Of a stretch of DNA of 46,198 bases, positions 9,101 to 17,974 are shown piece by piece. How positions within the stretch are numbered: position 1 is the first letter of the stretch; each line of letters starts with the position of its first letter. This DNA comes from Thiomargarita sp. Lineage in GTDB: Bacteria > Pseudomonadota > Gammaproteobacteria > Beggiatoales > Beggiatoaceae. The notes under the pieces were generated by a model, which made no database searches, was not told the DNA's origin, and saw only the letters and a list, made by a program, of their open reading frames with translations. The stretch covers positions 1 to 46,198 of the forward strand of contig DYPD01000015.1 of NCBI GenBank assembly GCA_020720115.1, read 5' to 3'. The position numbers and the translations under genes are program-made.

Positions 9101-9350
9101 CCAATGCTTGTATGGGGCTGTTGTCTGGCAAGCCGCGACGGAATCCTTCCCACCTCGCGCCTTGGTTGCGACTCAGAAACACGCCATGCGCCGTGCCCGC
9201 GTAAAGCGTGTTACCATCGCTATTTGACGCCAGCACCGAGACGCTACCGCCGTGCAGACCTAAAGGTTGCCAAGTGGGACTGGCAGCGTATGCGAATAAG
9301 GGAAACAGCAAGAATAGGCAAAAAGCCTTCAACCAAGGGGCAATGTTCAT
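6174..9350 (-). CDS. Large exported beta-propeller-like (BNR/YCF48/sortilin-like) repeat protein
   Basis: A protein of 1058 residues from ATG 9350, preceded by GAGAAG; an in-frame TTG at 9362 is less likely. Residues 1-22 form a signal peptide (MNIAPWLKAFCLFLLFPLFAYA). Up to about residue 600 it holds repeated units of the kind VFLSRNQGARWEG, GLSWQS, GGRDWQPRGLG, DGGAYWILE and DDGTQWYSLNAGLP with LYAATxxGVW strands: the Asp-box-like, photosystem-stability/sortilin-type propeller pattern, probably two or more propellers. The next 130 residues are Ala/Leu repeats around LSALPPESF and VSALSPEQFQAI. The C-terminal part is beta-rich and unrecognised. It probably acts in the periplasm or at the cell surface. 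No partner gene is adjacent, and no function can be assigned. Confidence 0.8.
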   Translation of the reverse strand: MNIAPWLKAFCLFLLFPLFAYAASPTWQPLGLHGGSVSVLASNSDGNTLYAGTAHGVFLSRNQGARWEGFRRGLPDNSPIQALVLNETDDQVFVATAQAGIFSSLWVAGELRWRPFNEQLPALQINDLAFDTQSAILYAAVAGQGIWQRALTADAWTLLDNSLKATRVQHLQVPAPGVLLALSEQHLLRVIAGEAAQLVPLPSIAPLHLLSAQGEHWWLVAQDALWYTADAGLSWQSRALPSGMPLSLLVHPRQPESLYLSTDQGNFFSHTGGQSWQTLNLPVRDTPILSWAAPPQADLLFAGAAHLGVFKSSATAEIWEVARFGLQATGVKALLTDSDTLYLAASGLGLLQSQNGGRDWQPRGLGLDAPINGLTAVQTSQERLYAATTKGIFSTTRTTLRWQPELSGVISYAVETDPLVAGRLYAATAEGVYLQAAEGESWRLQGLGGQQISAILATADGLVYAGTANGELYYSADGGAYWILEVALNAGAVQDLHVHAHAGQNRLFAATATGLWQRDASANWLPVTDLAFSVWQLDTDPHHSERLYAATLKGVWRSDDDGTQWYSLNAGLPAVPFHALGISRTAPTRVYAGSWGAGLFALNLDTAANFGLNAAALSSLSATALSALPPESFATLDAASVRLLPVDSLRGLRSQQLAQLSAAAVSALSPEQFQAIPREALFGLHTGNFSGLSDAILQQFSVLLLTHVDRALLQRLDSATLHRLLQQFDAPTLAALPPANWLPLNWQSATPAQAWQPPVGSLLSVPAFAQTHNPVSATSPASANFQSPMLLAEIQQSLAHTDFSDGHLSQNPEGVLLLQTHSNTYVYLPAPNGIIQVAASATPGWKVNTQGQIELTSATRQRITLNATSPSLTHLSTLAGGGDIWRNLQGDVLIQDASVNPPRYQMLGFAFTLAVADAAATPGIYALSDSQFKLVYPDLNQQAAHAAITEPQMLLDELYRLGAELVLCQSDGACWVQLSGAKYVLRPQAEVLVTRLPEETQMPPSINLSSDEQGLLWLSYGVQWNTLWITSRLQVEAEQGDSRLQQQNFQRLFENFAG

Positions 9351-9511
9351 TATGCTTCTCAAAGTAGGGTAATCAGAATTGCAGGATAATAGCGGCTAAT
9401 GTAGGCGCTTATCCTGAAAATTTGTAGACCAAAGATGCCATATGCGTGCTTTTACTAGACCAATGGCTTTGTTAGAAACTGACACACAATTGCAAGATAC
9501 CAAGGACTTTT

Positions 9512-10027
9512 ATGGAACGCTCATTTATCCCGCTGAATATTGCCGTATTAACGGTTTCCGATACCCGCACTGAAGAGAATGACACCTCTGGACAGAGCCT
9601 AGTGCAAAGTCTGCGTGACGCCGGGCATCAGTTAGCAGCAAAAGCGATTGTACCCGATAACATTTACCAAATTCGTGCGCAGGTGTCGCAGTGGATTGCC
9701 GACCCAGCAGTGCAAATCATACTCAGCACGGGGGGGACTGGGATTACTGGACGTGACGGTACGCCAGAAGCTGTTAGCGTTTTGCTAGACAAGGAAATTC
9801 AAGGGTTTGGTGAGATTTTTCGGGCGCTGTCGTTTACGGAAATTGCCACTTCTGCGCTGCAATCGCGGGCGCTGGCAGGTGTGGCAAACGGCACTTACAT
9901 TTTTTGCCTGCCGGGTTCGTCAGGGGCTTGCAAAACAGCATGGAACTCATTGATTCAACATCAATTAGATTACCGCACCCGTCCTTGCAATTTGGTAGAC
10001 CTGATGCCGCGCTTGTTAGAAAAATGA
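9512..10027 (+). CDS. moaB: Molybdopterin adenylyltransferase-like protein MoaB
   Basis: 171 residues, nearly the length of E. coli MoaB and closely matching along it: ILTVSDTRTEENDTSGQ, the ligand loop LSTGGTGITGRDGTPEA, GFGEIFRALSF, SALQSRALAGVANGTYIFCLPGS and the tail RTRPCNL. The family (MoaB/MogA) binds molybdopterin and adenylates it before metal insertion; E. coli MoaB itself may be inactive, so the exact role is uncertain. AAGGA lies about 9 bp before the ATG. It is divergent from the large propeller gene and convergent with the degenerate GGDEF gene. No other molybdenum-cofactor gene is nearby. Confidence 0.93.
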   Translation: MERSFIPLNIAVLTVSDTRTEENDTSGQSLVQSLRDAGHQLAAKAIVPDNIYQIRAQVSQWIADPAVQIILSTGGTGITGRDGTPEAVSVLLDKEIQGFGEIFRALSFTEIATSALQSRALAGVANGTYIFCLPGSSGACKTAWNSLIQHQLDYRTRPCNLVDLMPRLLEK

Positions 10028-10054
10028 GTTATTAATGCGCGGCAGGTCAGTTTG

Positions 10055-10092
10055 AAAAAGGCGCTGGCAGGGCATTTACCAGCCCTGCCAGC
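10055..10092 (-). terminator. Intrinsic terminator of the degenerate GGDEF gene
   Basis: A perfect 11-bp stem GCTGGCAGGGC/GCCCTGCCAGC (10063-10092, 8-nt loop) is followed on the minus strand by GCCTTTTTC. It lies between the convergent moaB and GGDEF genes. Confidence 0.8.
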
Positions 10093-10097
10093 TTGCG

Positions 10098-11180
10098 TTA
10101 CAGCATGGGTTTATGAGTCGCTTCGTGCAGAGTGGATAAGCCCATTTTGGCGCTGATTTCTGGAAAGCCCTGAGTACGGACTTCGGCAACAATCGCATCC
10201 AGCAACTTGCGTAAGCGGTCAGCGTTGCCAGGCGTTGCACCCGGCGCCAGTAAGGCAAATTGATGGTCACCGAGATGGTAAGGCATATCCGAAGAGCGAA
10301 AATGGGTTTTGGATACCTTGGCAAATTCGCGTAACAAATCCTCATAAGCCGCTTCGCCGCGCTCTTGTAGCACCTTATTAGCCCCCTCTAAATCAATCAA
10401 AGCAATACTTAAATCAATTAAGCGCCCTTCATTAAACACCCGTGCAAATTGCGCACTGTCGCGTTCAAAGGCAGCGCGTGTACCCAACCCAGTTAAGGGG
10501 TCGGTAAAAACATTGCAATCATAGTTTTCGTTGCTGTTACCGCTGCGTTCGGTGAGTAAAATGTTGTGAAATTCCCGTTCCGTGCTGAGTTGCTTGAAAG
10601 CAAAGTGCGTGAATTGGTGCATGCCAAGGCTCAGCATCACACCGACAGCTAAGAGAACAGAAATCTGTGGTAACCAATTAGACACCTGAATAGCATGATG
10701 CGTCACCGGATTTGAGCTATCTAACAGCAAAACCAGTCCAAACATCCAAAAAAGCGTGGAAACTGCGGCTGACCAGGCAATTAGACGCGGCATAAAATGC
10801 AGGCTGTGCAATGCCATGAGTGCAAAATAGTATAAAAAAATCTGTGCGGGCTGGATGATGCTATTTGTTTCATAGGGATGGTGCCGCAATTCTACCGATA
10901 ACAAACACACGTCAATCACCACTAACAGGTAAGGATGCCAGCTTTTGGATTGCTCATTGCTGTGCAGCAGAAGGTAGCCCAGACCAACACTGACAAATAG
11001 CAGCAATATGGCTATATGATAAAAAAAATCGCTGTAATCGGGCGCGTGAAACCCAATCCAAAACAAGAGCAACAAAGCCAGCAACACACGGGCAGCAAAA
11101 GCTTGGCGCACGCCCGTGTTATAAAGTTCAGCGAAGACATCAACTAGGCTATTGGTTTGTTCATCCGCAAATAAATTCAT
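10098..11180 (-). CDS. Six-helix membrane protein with degenerate GGDEF domain
   Basis: 360 residues. About residues 28-200 hold six hydrophobic helices (for example VLLALLLLFWIGFHA and IAILLLFVSVGLGYLLL). A GGDEF-fold domain starts at about 225 (DPLTGLGTRAAFERD). Where the active-site GGDEF should be, the sequence reads HLGDHQFALLAPG, so the catalytic Gly-Gly-(Asp/Glu)-Glu is lost and no inhibitory-site RxxD is seen. It is therefore probably not a diguanylate cyclase; it may bind nucleotides or interact with other cyclases. AGAGAG lies upstream of the ATG and a terminator follows the gene. It is a single gene unit. Confidence 0.8.
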   Translation of the reverse strand: MNLFADEQTNSLVDVFAELYNTGVRQAFAARVLLALLLLFWIGFHAPDYSDFFYHIAILLLFVSVGLGYLLLHSNEQSKSWHPYLLVVIDVCLLSVELRHHPYETNSIIQPAQIFLYYFALMALHSLHFMPRLIAWSAAVSTLFWMFGLVLLLDSSNPVTHHAIQVSNWLPQISVLLAVGVMLSLGMHQFTHFAFKQLSTEREFHNILLTERSGNSNENYDCNVFTDPLTGLGTRAAFERDSAQFARVFNEGRLIDLSIALIDLEGANKVLQERGEAAYEDLLREFAKVSKTHFRSSDMPYHLGDHQFALLAPGATPGNADRLRKLLDAIVAEVRTQGFPEISAKMGLSTLHEATHKPML

Positions 11181-11866
11181 ACTCTCTGTATCTCCGTTTG
11201 TGTTGTTTGGTGAAATTGGGCTTGGATTAGGTTTGGTTAATCAGGGCTTGGCGCAGCCTGACTGGTGCTGTCTGCTGGATTTTGCCAGATCAGGTTCTGT
11301 TGCAGTAAAAATCCGCTGAACAGGCACAAAAAACCTTCAGCCATTTTACCTGCACAGCGCCAGCAAAGTCTGCAACAGCCATTTGCTAGACTTCCGCAAA
11401 AAATTAAGGCACAGCTTATAAATCAGCCCGTTGCTTAATGTTCAAGCGGTTGTTTTTATTAACTTTACGCCTTAAATTCGCGCATTCAGTCTACTGAGGA
11501 TTTAGACACAAAACACTGAAAAAATTGCGCTGACAGCGGTTTTTCCGCTTAAGGAAGCTTGGTGTTTTTCTTAAAAATCAGAACTATCAATATATTAGAC
11601 TTGCTACGCGGGGTATTCATTTATTTGACAAGTGCAACAAACTGTAGCAAAAAGCGCGTCTATACTTAAGCTATGCAGAATTTTAATTTAAGGACGTCTA
11701 GGGTAGTATTTAAGCGCATTTATAAAGAAAATCCTAATATAGCGTTACACGCAGAGCATTTGTTGAGTAAGCCTTTTGCAGTCCGCATTCGCTCGCCATT
11801 TTTTGTCACAAATTGATTAAGCAGGTGCAGCCTGTAACCTGAAATCCGACAGAGGGAAGCAATAAA
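11181..11866. other. Long intergenic region between divergent genes
   Basis: 686 bp without a credible open frame. It must hold the promoters of the minus-strand GGDEF gene and of glgB. Short hairpin-forming segments occur at about 11240-11310 (TCAGG/CCTGA). A TTGACA at 11625-11630 has no -10 at proper spacing. No riboswitch or known RNA could be recognised. Confidence 0.4.
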
Positions 11867-14071
11867 ATGACCAGTTCAAATTTAGCCGCAGAGTTACAAA
11901 AAATCAGCAAAGCCCGCCACCATGAGCCTTTTAGCGTGCTTGGTCGCCATCAAGACCAGCAGCAGGTGACGGTTCGCGCCTATTTGCCATTTGCTGAACA
12001 AGTCAGCCTTTTACCTGGTGAGATGAACTTGCAGCGTCGCCAAAACACAGATTTTTTTGAATGGCAAGGAAACGCCAACCAGGTGCCGACACATTATCAA
12101 TTGCACTGGATAGACAAGGAAGGTAACCCGCACACAGACTATGATCCCTATTGTTTTGCACCGCAACTCAAAAGCTTTGATATGCACCTGTTTGCGGAAG
12201 GCAAACATTGGCACGCTTACCGTTTTCTAGGGGCGCATTTGCGCGATCTTGACGGCATCTCCGGCGTGCTCTTTGCGGTGTGGGCGCCGAATGCCGAGCG
12301 CGTTAGCGTGGTGGGGATTTTTAACCAGTGGGACGGGCGTTGCCATCCGATGCGAGTACACCCCTCAGGCATCTGGGAATTATTCATCCCGGGGCTAACA
12401 GCAGAGACGCTGTACAAATTCGAGGTGCGTGCTCGTAACGGCGATATTTTGCTGAAAACCGACCCCTACGGGCGTCATTTTGAACTACGTCCTAATACGG
12501 CTTCTATCGTGTTGGATGACTTGCATTACGCTTGGCAAGATGCGCAATGGGTAGAAAAACGCGAAAAAAGCGACTGGCTCCACACGCCCATGTCAATCTA
12601 CGAAGTGCATCTCGGCTCTTGGCAGCGAGATGAAGAAGATAATTTCTTGAATTATCGAGAACTTGCCAAGCGTTTGGTGGATTATGTCAAAGACCTGGGC
12701 TTTAGCCACATTGAACTATTGCCCATCACCGAACACCCTTTTGATGGCTCCTGGGGCTACCAAACCACTGGCTATTACGCCCCCACCAGTCGCTTTGGCA
12801 CACCCGACGATTTCCGCTATTTCGTGGACTATTGCCACCAAAACGGCATCGGCGTATTCCTTGACTGGGTACCTGCACACTTCCCCAAAGACGCGCACGG
12901 ACTCGCCCGTTTTGACGGCACCGCACTCTACGAACACGAAGACCCGCGTAAAGGCGAACACCTGGATTGGTCAACCCTGATTTATAACTACAGCCGCCAC
13001 GAAGTGAAAAACTTCCTGCTATCCAGCGCCCTGTTTTGGCTAGAAGAGTTTCATCTTGACGGGCTGCGGGTAGACGCAGTGGCATCCATGCTATACCTGG
13101 ATTACTCGCGCAAAGAATGGATTCCCAACGAATACGGCGGGCGAGAAAACCTTGAAGCCATTGAATTTTTACGCGAACTCAACAGCGTTTCACACGGCGA
13201 GCATCCCGGCACCCTGATTATGGCGGAAGAATCCACCTCTTGGCCCCAAGTCACGCGCCCCACCTGGCTGGGCGGCTTGGGTTTCTCCATGAAGTGGAAC
13301 ATGGGTTGGATGAACGATACCCTCAGTTACATGAGCAAAGACCCGATTCATCGCAAATATCACCACGACATGCTGACCTTCAGTATGCTCTATGCCTTCA
13401 CCGAAAACTTCCTGCTGCCCTTCTCGCACGACGAGGTGGTACACGGCAAACAATCCATGCTGTACAAAATGCCTGGCGACGAGTGGCGGCGTTTTGCCAA
13501 CCTGCGCTTGCTTTACACCTATATGTTTACGCATCCTGGCAAAAAATTGCTATTCATGGGCACAGAATTTGGGCAAGGCACCGAATGGAACGCCGCCAAA
13601 ATATTGGATTGGTATGTGCTCGACTATGATTTTCATAAAGGCTTAAAAGCCCTGGTGAAAGACCTTAACCACCTGTATCACCAGAGTCCGGCGCTCTACC
13701 AAAGTGAATTTGACTGGACTGGATTTGAATGGGTTGACTGCCATGATGCCGAGCAATCTATCCTCAGCTATGTGCGCAAAAACGAAGATAGTTTCTTGAT
13801 TGTCATCATCAACTTCACCCCCATTCCGCGCACCAATTACCGTATTGGAGTACCGCAAGCAGGTGATTATAAAGAAATTTTCAACTCAGACTCCACCTAC
13901 TACGGCGGCGGCAACTTAGGCAATGGCATGGGCAGCCTAAAAACCGAAGAACGCCCATGGATGGGACGCCCTCACTCGCTGTCCTTAACTCTGCCACCGC
14001 TGGCAGGCATCGTATTACAGCCCACCAGCGGAGCTGTCGCCTTACTAGAGGATCCGGTTGAAGCGGTCTAA
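11867..14071 (+). CDS. glgB: 1,4-alpha-glucan branching enzyme
   Basis: 734 residues (E. coli 728). The enzyme makes the alpha-1,6 branches of glycogen. Order: N-terminal beta domains including a CBM48 ([23 protein letters not shown]), the GH13 barrel ([22 protein letters not shown]) and the C-terminal beta domain. Catalytic residues are visible: nucleophile D403 in [10 protein letters not shown], acid E454/E455 in MAEES, and D522 in [17 protein letters not shown] lies about 10 bp before the ATG. No other glycogen genes are adjacent, but zwf lies 2.4 kb downstream. The end is followed by an intrinsic terminator, so it is probably transcribed alone. Confidence 0.98.
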   Translation: MTSSNLAAELQKISKARHHEPFSVLGRHQDQQQVTVRAYLPFAEQVSLLPGEMNLQRRQNTDFFEWQGNANQVPTHYQLHWIDKEGNPHTDYDPYCFAPQLKSFDMHLFAEGKHWHAYRFLGAHLRDLDGISGVLFAVWAPNAERVSVVGIFNQWDGRCHPMRVHPSGIWELFIPGLTAETLYKFEVRARNGDILLKTDPYGRHFELRPNTASIVLDDLHYAWQDAQWVEKREKSDWLHTPMSIYEVHLGSWQRDEEDNFLNYRELAKRLVDYVKDLGFSHIELLPITEHPFDGSWGYQTTGYYAPTSRFGTPDDFRYFVDYCHQNGIGVFLDWVPAHFPKDAHGLARFDGTALYEHEDPRKGEHLDWSTLIYNYSRHEVKNFLLSSALFWLEEFHLDGLRVDAVASMLYLDYSRKEWIPNEYGGRENLEAIEFLRELNSVSHGEHPGTLIMAEESTSWPQVTRPTWLGGLGFSMKWNMGWMNDTLSYMSKDPIHRKYHHDMLTFSMLYAFTENFLLPFSHDEVVHGKQSMLYKMPGDEWRRFANLRLLYTYMFTHPGKKLLFMGTEFGQGTEWNAAKILDWYVLDYDFHKGLKALVKDLNHLYHQSPALYQSEFDWTGFEWVDCHDAEQSILSYVRKNEDSFLIVIINFTPIPRTNYRIGVPQAGDYKEIFNSDSTYYGGGNLGNGMGSLKTEERPWMGRPHSLSLTLPPLAGIVLQPTSGAVALLEDPVEAV

Positions 14072-14112
14072 ACACAGTTGTCAATACCCTGTCACCTAAC
14101 GCTGAACAATTC

Positions 14113-14165
14113 AAGGTGCATAAACCAGTGCGTAGCAAACTGCCTGGTGCCTATGCACCTTTTTA
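14113..14165 (+). terminator. Terminator after glgB
   Basis: A 9-bp stem AGGTGCATA/TATGCACCT (14114-14122 with 14152-14160) with a second nested stem ACCAG/CTGGT is followed by TTTTT. Confidence 0.7.
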
Positions 14166-14187
14166 ACTTTAATCCACGAGAACCTTT

Positions 14188-14910
14188 ATGCACCAGCACG
14201 CCACTCGTCTAACCGAGGGACCTTCAGATTTAATGACCCTATCCCGTGAATCTTGGCGCATATTCCAGATCATGGCAGAGTTTGTGGAAGGTTTTGAGCG
14301 TCTCTCCAACATCTCCCCCGCAGTCACCCTGTTTGGCTCAGCCCGCATTCCGCCAGGACACAAATACTACCAACTAGCCGAAGACATAGGGCGCGAACTC
14401 TCCGAAGCGGGTTTTGCCGTCATCAGCGGTGGCGGTCCGGGTCTCATGGAAGCCGCCAACAAAGGCGCTTTTAACGGCCCCTCGCCCAGCATCGGCTTAA
14501 ACATCCACTTGCCGCATGAACAAGACACCAACGGCTATCAAGATATTTCCATGTCATTCAAACACTTCTTCGCCCGCAAAGTGATGTTTGTCAAAAATGC
14601 CTCTGCCTATGTCGCACTACCTGGCGGCTTTGGCACACTCGATGAGCTGGCAGAAATCATCACCCTGATTCAGACCGGCAAAAGCCGCCAAATCCCGATT
14701 ATTTTGGTTGGCAGCGAATTTTGGAGCGGTTTACTTGCCTGGTTCAAAAACATTCTGCTAGAAAAATTCCACACCATCAGCCCGCAGGATTTAGAACTCA
14801 TCACCCTGGTAGACGATGCCAAAGCAGTGGTAGATATTATTTTTGCCCACTACGAATTTCGCAGCTTCGAGCCGTCGGCGCAAGAACGCGACATGCTGCT
14901 GCATTTGTAA
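14188..14910 (+). CDS. LOG-family protein (TIGR00730, nucleoside-5'-monophosphate phosphoribohydrolase-like)
   Basis: 240 residues with a Rossmann-like fold. Two family motifs are present: GGGPGLMEAANKGA for nucleotide binding and PGGFGTLDE at about 145-153, with the catalytic glutamate. Characterised relatives cleave N6-modified AMP (cytokinin riboside monophosphates) or plain purine NMPs into base and ribose 5-phosphate; older databases call them lysine decarboxylases without support. The N-terminal 50 residues (LMTLSRESWRIFQIMAEFVEGFERL) are the extension of the longer bacterial LOG type. It follows the glgB terminator. The true substrate is not evident. Confidence 0.9.
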   Translation: MHQHATRLTEGPSDLMTLSRESWRIFQIMAEFVEGFERLSNISPAVTLFGSARIPPGHKYYQLAEDIGRELSEAGFAVISGGGPGLMEAANKGAFNGPSPSIGLNIHLPHEQDTNGYQDISMSFKHFFARKVMFVKNASAYVALPGGFGTLDELAEIITLIQTGKSRQIPIILVGSEFWSGLLAWFKNILLEKFHTISPQDLELITLVDDAKAVVDIIFAHYEFRSFEPSAQERDMLLHL

Positions 14911-15000
14911 AGGCGATAAACTGCAAACACCTTGTAAAAAGCCCCAACCGCCCAGCATATTGAGCCAGCCTTTTCCTAAATTTCCGCACAAGGAGCAGCA

Positions 15001-15219
15001 ATGCCGTATTTTATTTACAAAGTATTTCCTGGTAAAAAGCTTGAGCAAATAGCAGAATTAGAAAAATTCCGCGAAGCCAAACAGCAAGCCCGCAGCCTGC
15101 GCGAAAGCACGCCCCCAACAGACGCCTATAGCATCAAAATTATTTTTGCCAAAAACGAGTTGGAAGCGCAGTTACTGTTAAAAGAAGCGCGAGAAGCGCG
15201 TCCAGTGGGCGATGATTAA
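15001..15219 (+). CDS. Small conserved-looking protein of unknown function
   Basis: 72 residues starting MPYFIYKVFPGKKLEQIAEL, preceded by a perfect AAGGAG 5 bp before the ATG. The sequence is highly charged, mainly alpha-helical with a likely coiled coil around residues 14-40, and has no signal peptide or membrane helix. The conserved-looking ends (PYFIYKV and EAQLLLKEAREARPVGDD) give the look of a real proteobacterial family, but I cannot name it. It lies 90 bp after the LOG gene on the same strand and could be on its transcript; a TATAAT-containing region separates it from erpA. Confidence 0.75.
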   Translation: MPYFIYKVFPGKKLEQIAELEKFREAKQQARSLRESTPPTDAYSIKIIFAKNELEAQLLLKEAREARPVGDD

Positions 15220-15391
15220 AACGCAGATTTTATTGTTGACTGATTAACTTGGTTTATAATAGACTACTGCTAAAACAATAGGTTATACATTTTCATCCGG
15301 CTGTTTCTACACAGCTAAAAGCAACTTCAACTAAGCTGTTCATTGCTGTTTTGAATAAACCAATCTTCTTCACACATATGCGAGGCATCCC

Positions 15392-15748
15392 ATGAGCGCA
15401 GTAGAACAATTCGACAACACCCAACCCCTACTTTTCACCGACAGTGCTGCCAAAAAAGTGCAACAACTGATTGAAGAAGAGAACCAAGCCAATCTAATGC
15501 TGCGTGTATTTGTACAAGGCGGCGGTTGCTCTGGTTTTCAATATGGTTTCACCTTTGATGAAAACCAGCAAGAAGGAGATACAATTGTAGAAAATCAAGG
15601 GGTAAAACTCTTAATTGATCCTATGAGCTTTCAATATCTCGTCGGCGCAGAAATAGATTACACTGAAGGCTTAGAAGGCGCACAATTTGTTATTCGTAAT
15701 CCAAACGCCACCACCACCTGCGGCTGTGGTTCTTCCTTTAACGTCTAA
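15392..15748 (+). CDS. erpA: Iron-sulfur cluster insertion protein ErpA
   Basis: 118 residues of the A-type carrier family. The three cluster-binding cysteines are C46 ([11 protein letters not shown]), C110 and C112 ([10 protein letters not shown]). The N-terminal part ([15 protein letters not shown]) and length fit ErpA better than IscA or SufA. ErpA passes Fe-S clusters to proteins such as the isoprenoid enzymes IspG and IspH; dxs of that pathway is elsewhere in this window. The gene stands alone with its own terminator. The upstream region contains TATAAT (15255-15260), but the -35 is poor; an IscR site was looked for and not convincingly found. Confidence 0.93.
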   Translation: MSAVEQFDNTQPLLFTDSAAKKVQQLIEEENQANLMLRVFVQGGGCSGFQYGFTFDENQQEGDTIVENQGVKLLIDPMSFQYLVGAEIDYTEGLEGAQFVIRNPNATTTCGCGSSFNV

Positions 15749-15773
15749 ATCTCAAACGCTCACCGCTGAAAAA

Positions 15774-15808
15774 AACCGGCACATCCACTCATGCGCCGGT
15801 TTTTTTTT
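15774..15808 (+). terminator. Intrinsic terminator of erpA
   Basis: A 7-bp stem AACCGGC/GCCGGTT (15774-15780 with 15795-15801) is followed by a run of nine or so T. Confidence 0.88.
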
Positions 15809-15857
15809 CGCCTGCCAAACCGTCAAAATACCACAGTTCCACAACAGGAGATTAACC

Positions 15858-16427
15858 ATGAACGCCGCCGCCGAACAATTCACTTTCAGCGCAGAAGACT
15901 ACTTACAAGGAGAATTACACAGCGAGATCAAACACGAATATGTAGAGGGTAATCTGTACGCAATGGCAGGCGCAAGCGAAGCACATAACCTAGTGAGCGG
16001 CAACCTATTTGCGTTGCTTCACGCACATTTACGCGGTACAGGTTGTCGGGTCTTTATGGCAGACATGAAAACCCTGATACAAACCCTCAAAAACCAGCGT
16101 TTCTACTACCCAGACATTCAAGTTACCTGCGCTGAAAATGACAAAGATCAGTATGTTAAAAACCAACCTAAATTAATTATTGAAGTCCTCTCGCCTGCAA
16201 CAGAACGCAAAGACCGCGCCGAGAAATTTTATGCTTACCGCACCTTAGAAAGTTTAGAAGAATATGTGTTAATTGCTCAAGATGTACAACGAGTAGAAAT
16301 CTATCGCCGTCGCACCGGTTGGGATTTAGAAATCTATGGTGAAAATGAAGCCTGTCACTTGGAATCAGTGGATTTGCACATAAGCGTTGCAGAATTATAT
16401 GCACAAGTCGTTTTAAACCCCGCTTGA
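15858..16427 (+). CDS. Uma2 family (DUF820) putative endonuclease
   Basis: 189 residues from ATG 15858, which has AGGAG 8 bp upstream; the frame is open further upstream only because it runs through the erpA terminator. The protein has the PD-(D/E)XK-like pattern of Uma2 proteins: KHEYVEGNLYAMAGASEAHN, then RFYYPDIQVTC (catalytic Asp) and PKLIIEVLSPATERKDRAEKFYAYRTLESLEEYVLI (Glu-x-Leu plus Lys/Arg), ending RRTGWDLEIY. The family is greatly expanded in cyanobacteria and filamentous sulfur bacteria. Its biological role is not established, and no partner gene is adjacent. Confidence 0.9.
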   Translation: MNAAAEQFTFSAEDYLQGELHSEIKHEYVEGNLYAMAGASEAHNLVSGNLFALLHAHLRGTGCRVFMADMKTLIQTLKNQRFYYPDIQVTCAENDKDQYVKNQPKLIIEVLSPATERKDRAEKFYAYRTLESLEEYVLIAQDVQRVEIYRRRTGWDLEIYGENEACHLESVDLHISVAELYAQVVLNPA

Positions 16428-16468
16428 TTTATCTACCTTGTTTGTCCTCTCATTAAAGGAACCCCGCT

Positions 16469-17959
16469 ATGCCAGATTCTTGCACTTACGTTATCTTCGG
16501 TGCAACCGGTAATTTATCACGCACCAAACTCATGCCTGCTCTATACCACCTAGAAGCTGACGGGCGCTTATCGGGTAACACCATGATTCTCGCTTCTGGG
16601 CGGCGTCCTTGGGATCAAGAAACCTGGATTAAAGAAGTGCGGGAAATGCTCCAAGCACGGGCGCGTTGTGGTTTTGACGCAACTATTTTTGCCCGTTTTG
16701 CGCAACGTCTGCATTATTTTCAAGGCGATATATCTGAACCAGAAACTTATCCGCGAATGCACGAACTCCTTAGCACAGATGCGCGTTTTCCGCAAAATGC
16801 TGCCTTTTATTTGTCCATCCGTCCGGCAGAGTTTGGGCTAGTGGCGCAGCATTTAAGTGAAGCGGGTCTATTGAATGAAGAGCACGGTTGGCGGCGCGTG
16901 GTCATTGAAAAGCCGTTTGGTTACGACCTCGACAGCGCCCGCGCCCTGCAATCCCGATTGGGGCGCTATTTACGCGAAGAACAAATTTATCGCATTGACC
17001 ATTATCTGGGCAAAGGCACGGTGCGCAATCTACTGGTATTTCGTTTTGCCAATTTGCTTATGGAACCGCTATGGAACCGTAACTATGTTGATTATGTGCA
17101 GATTACCCATTCAGAAACCCGCAGTGTCGGTGGACGCGCAGACTATTACGACAGTGCAGGCGCTTTGCGTGACATGATTCAAAGCCATTTGTTACAACTG
17201 CTCACATTAGTGGCAATGGAACCGCCTATTTCTATGGAAGCAGAAGCCTTGCGCGATGAAAAAGTCAAGGTACTCAAATCCATACGCAATATTCCCAGCA
17301 GCGCAGTACACGCTCATGCGTTTCGCGCTCAATATGCACCAGGTTTGATTAAAGGAGAAAAAGCTAAAGGCTATTTGCAAGAAGATAAAGTACCACCAGA
17401 AAGCGTGACAGAAACCTACGCAGCAATGAAACTCTATATTGACAACTGGCGTTGGGCAGGCGTGCCTTTCTATTTGCGCACTGGCAAATGTTTAGCAGAA
17501 GATCAATCTCTGGTTTCTATTTGTTTAAAGAACCCGCCGCAGCAATTCTTTCGCAGTAGTCAATTCCAACAAATGCAGCCTAACTGGATTTTACTCAGCA
17601 TTCAACCAAAAGAAAGCCTGCGTATTCAAATGACGGCTAAAGAACCCGGTTTAGAAATGAAAACCCGTTGCGTTGCACTGGAAGCAGGTTTACGTCACGA
17701 AGATGAAACCAGCCATGATGCCTACGAAGATTTGCTCTTAGATGTGATTAAAGGCGACCGTTCATTATTCTTGCGTTACGATGAAGTAGAATATGCTTGG
17801 AAAGTCGTTGATCCGGTACTGCGCGTGTGGGCGGTAGAACGTGATTACATTTCAACCTATCCAGCCGGCAGTTGGGGTCCAGAAGAAAGCCGCCGTTTGT
17901 TTGAACGTCCCAATCAAGACTGGCGACATACCTTAGAGCCTGTCAGCAAACCCGACTAA
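16469..17959 (+). CDS. zwf: Glucose-6-phosphate 1-dehydrogenase
   Basis: 496 residues, usual family length. It oxidises glucose 6-phosphate with NADP+ as the entry to the pentose-phosphate or Entner-Doudoroff routes. The NADP site is IFGATGNLSRTKLMPALY (residues 9-26), followed by VIEKPFG. The substrate motif reads RIDHYLGKG at 175-183: histidine and lysine are kept, but the usual following glutamate (GKE) is glycine. Further family segments are KVKVLKSIRNI, VPFYLRTGKCL and LLLDVIKGDRSLFLR. AAAGGAA lies before the ATG. No pgl or edd gene is next to it. A strong hairpin follows. Confidence 0.97.
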   Translation: MPDSCTYVIFGATGNLSRTKLMPALYHLEADGRLSGNTMILASGRRPWDQETWIKEVREMLQARARCGFDATIFARFAQRLHYFQGDISEPETYPRMHELLSTDARFPQNAAFYLSIRPAEFGLVAQHLSEAGLLNEEHGWRRVVIEKPFGYDLDSARALQSRLGRYLREEQIYRIDHYLGKGTVRNLLVFRFANLLMEPLWNRNYVDYVQITHSETRSVGGRADYYDSAGALRDMIQSHLLQLLTLVAMEPPISMEAEALRDEKVKVLKSIRNIPSSAVHAHAFRAQYAPGLIKGEKAKGYLQEDKVPPESVTETYAAMKLYIDNWRWAGVPFYLRTGKCLAEDQSLVSICLKNPPQQFFRSSQFQQMQPNWILLSIQPKESLRIQMTAKEPGLEMKTRCVALEAGLRHEDETSHDAYEDLLLDVIKGDRSLFLRYDEVEYAWKVVDPVLRVWAVERDYISTYPAGSWGPEESRRLFERPNQDWRHTLEPVSKPD

Positions 17960-17974
17960 CTGCAGGGTCTAAAT

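Noticed and set aside
11625-11666. TTGACA and TATACT as a glgB promoter
   Set aside because: The spacing between the two is 30 bp, far too long for sigma-70.
15236-15260. IscR operator and promoter before erpA
   Set aside because: GACT is followed by ACTT rather than the mirrored AGTC, and the TTGACT to TATAAT spacing is only 13 bp.
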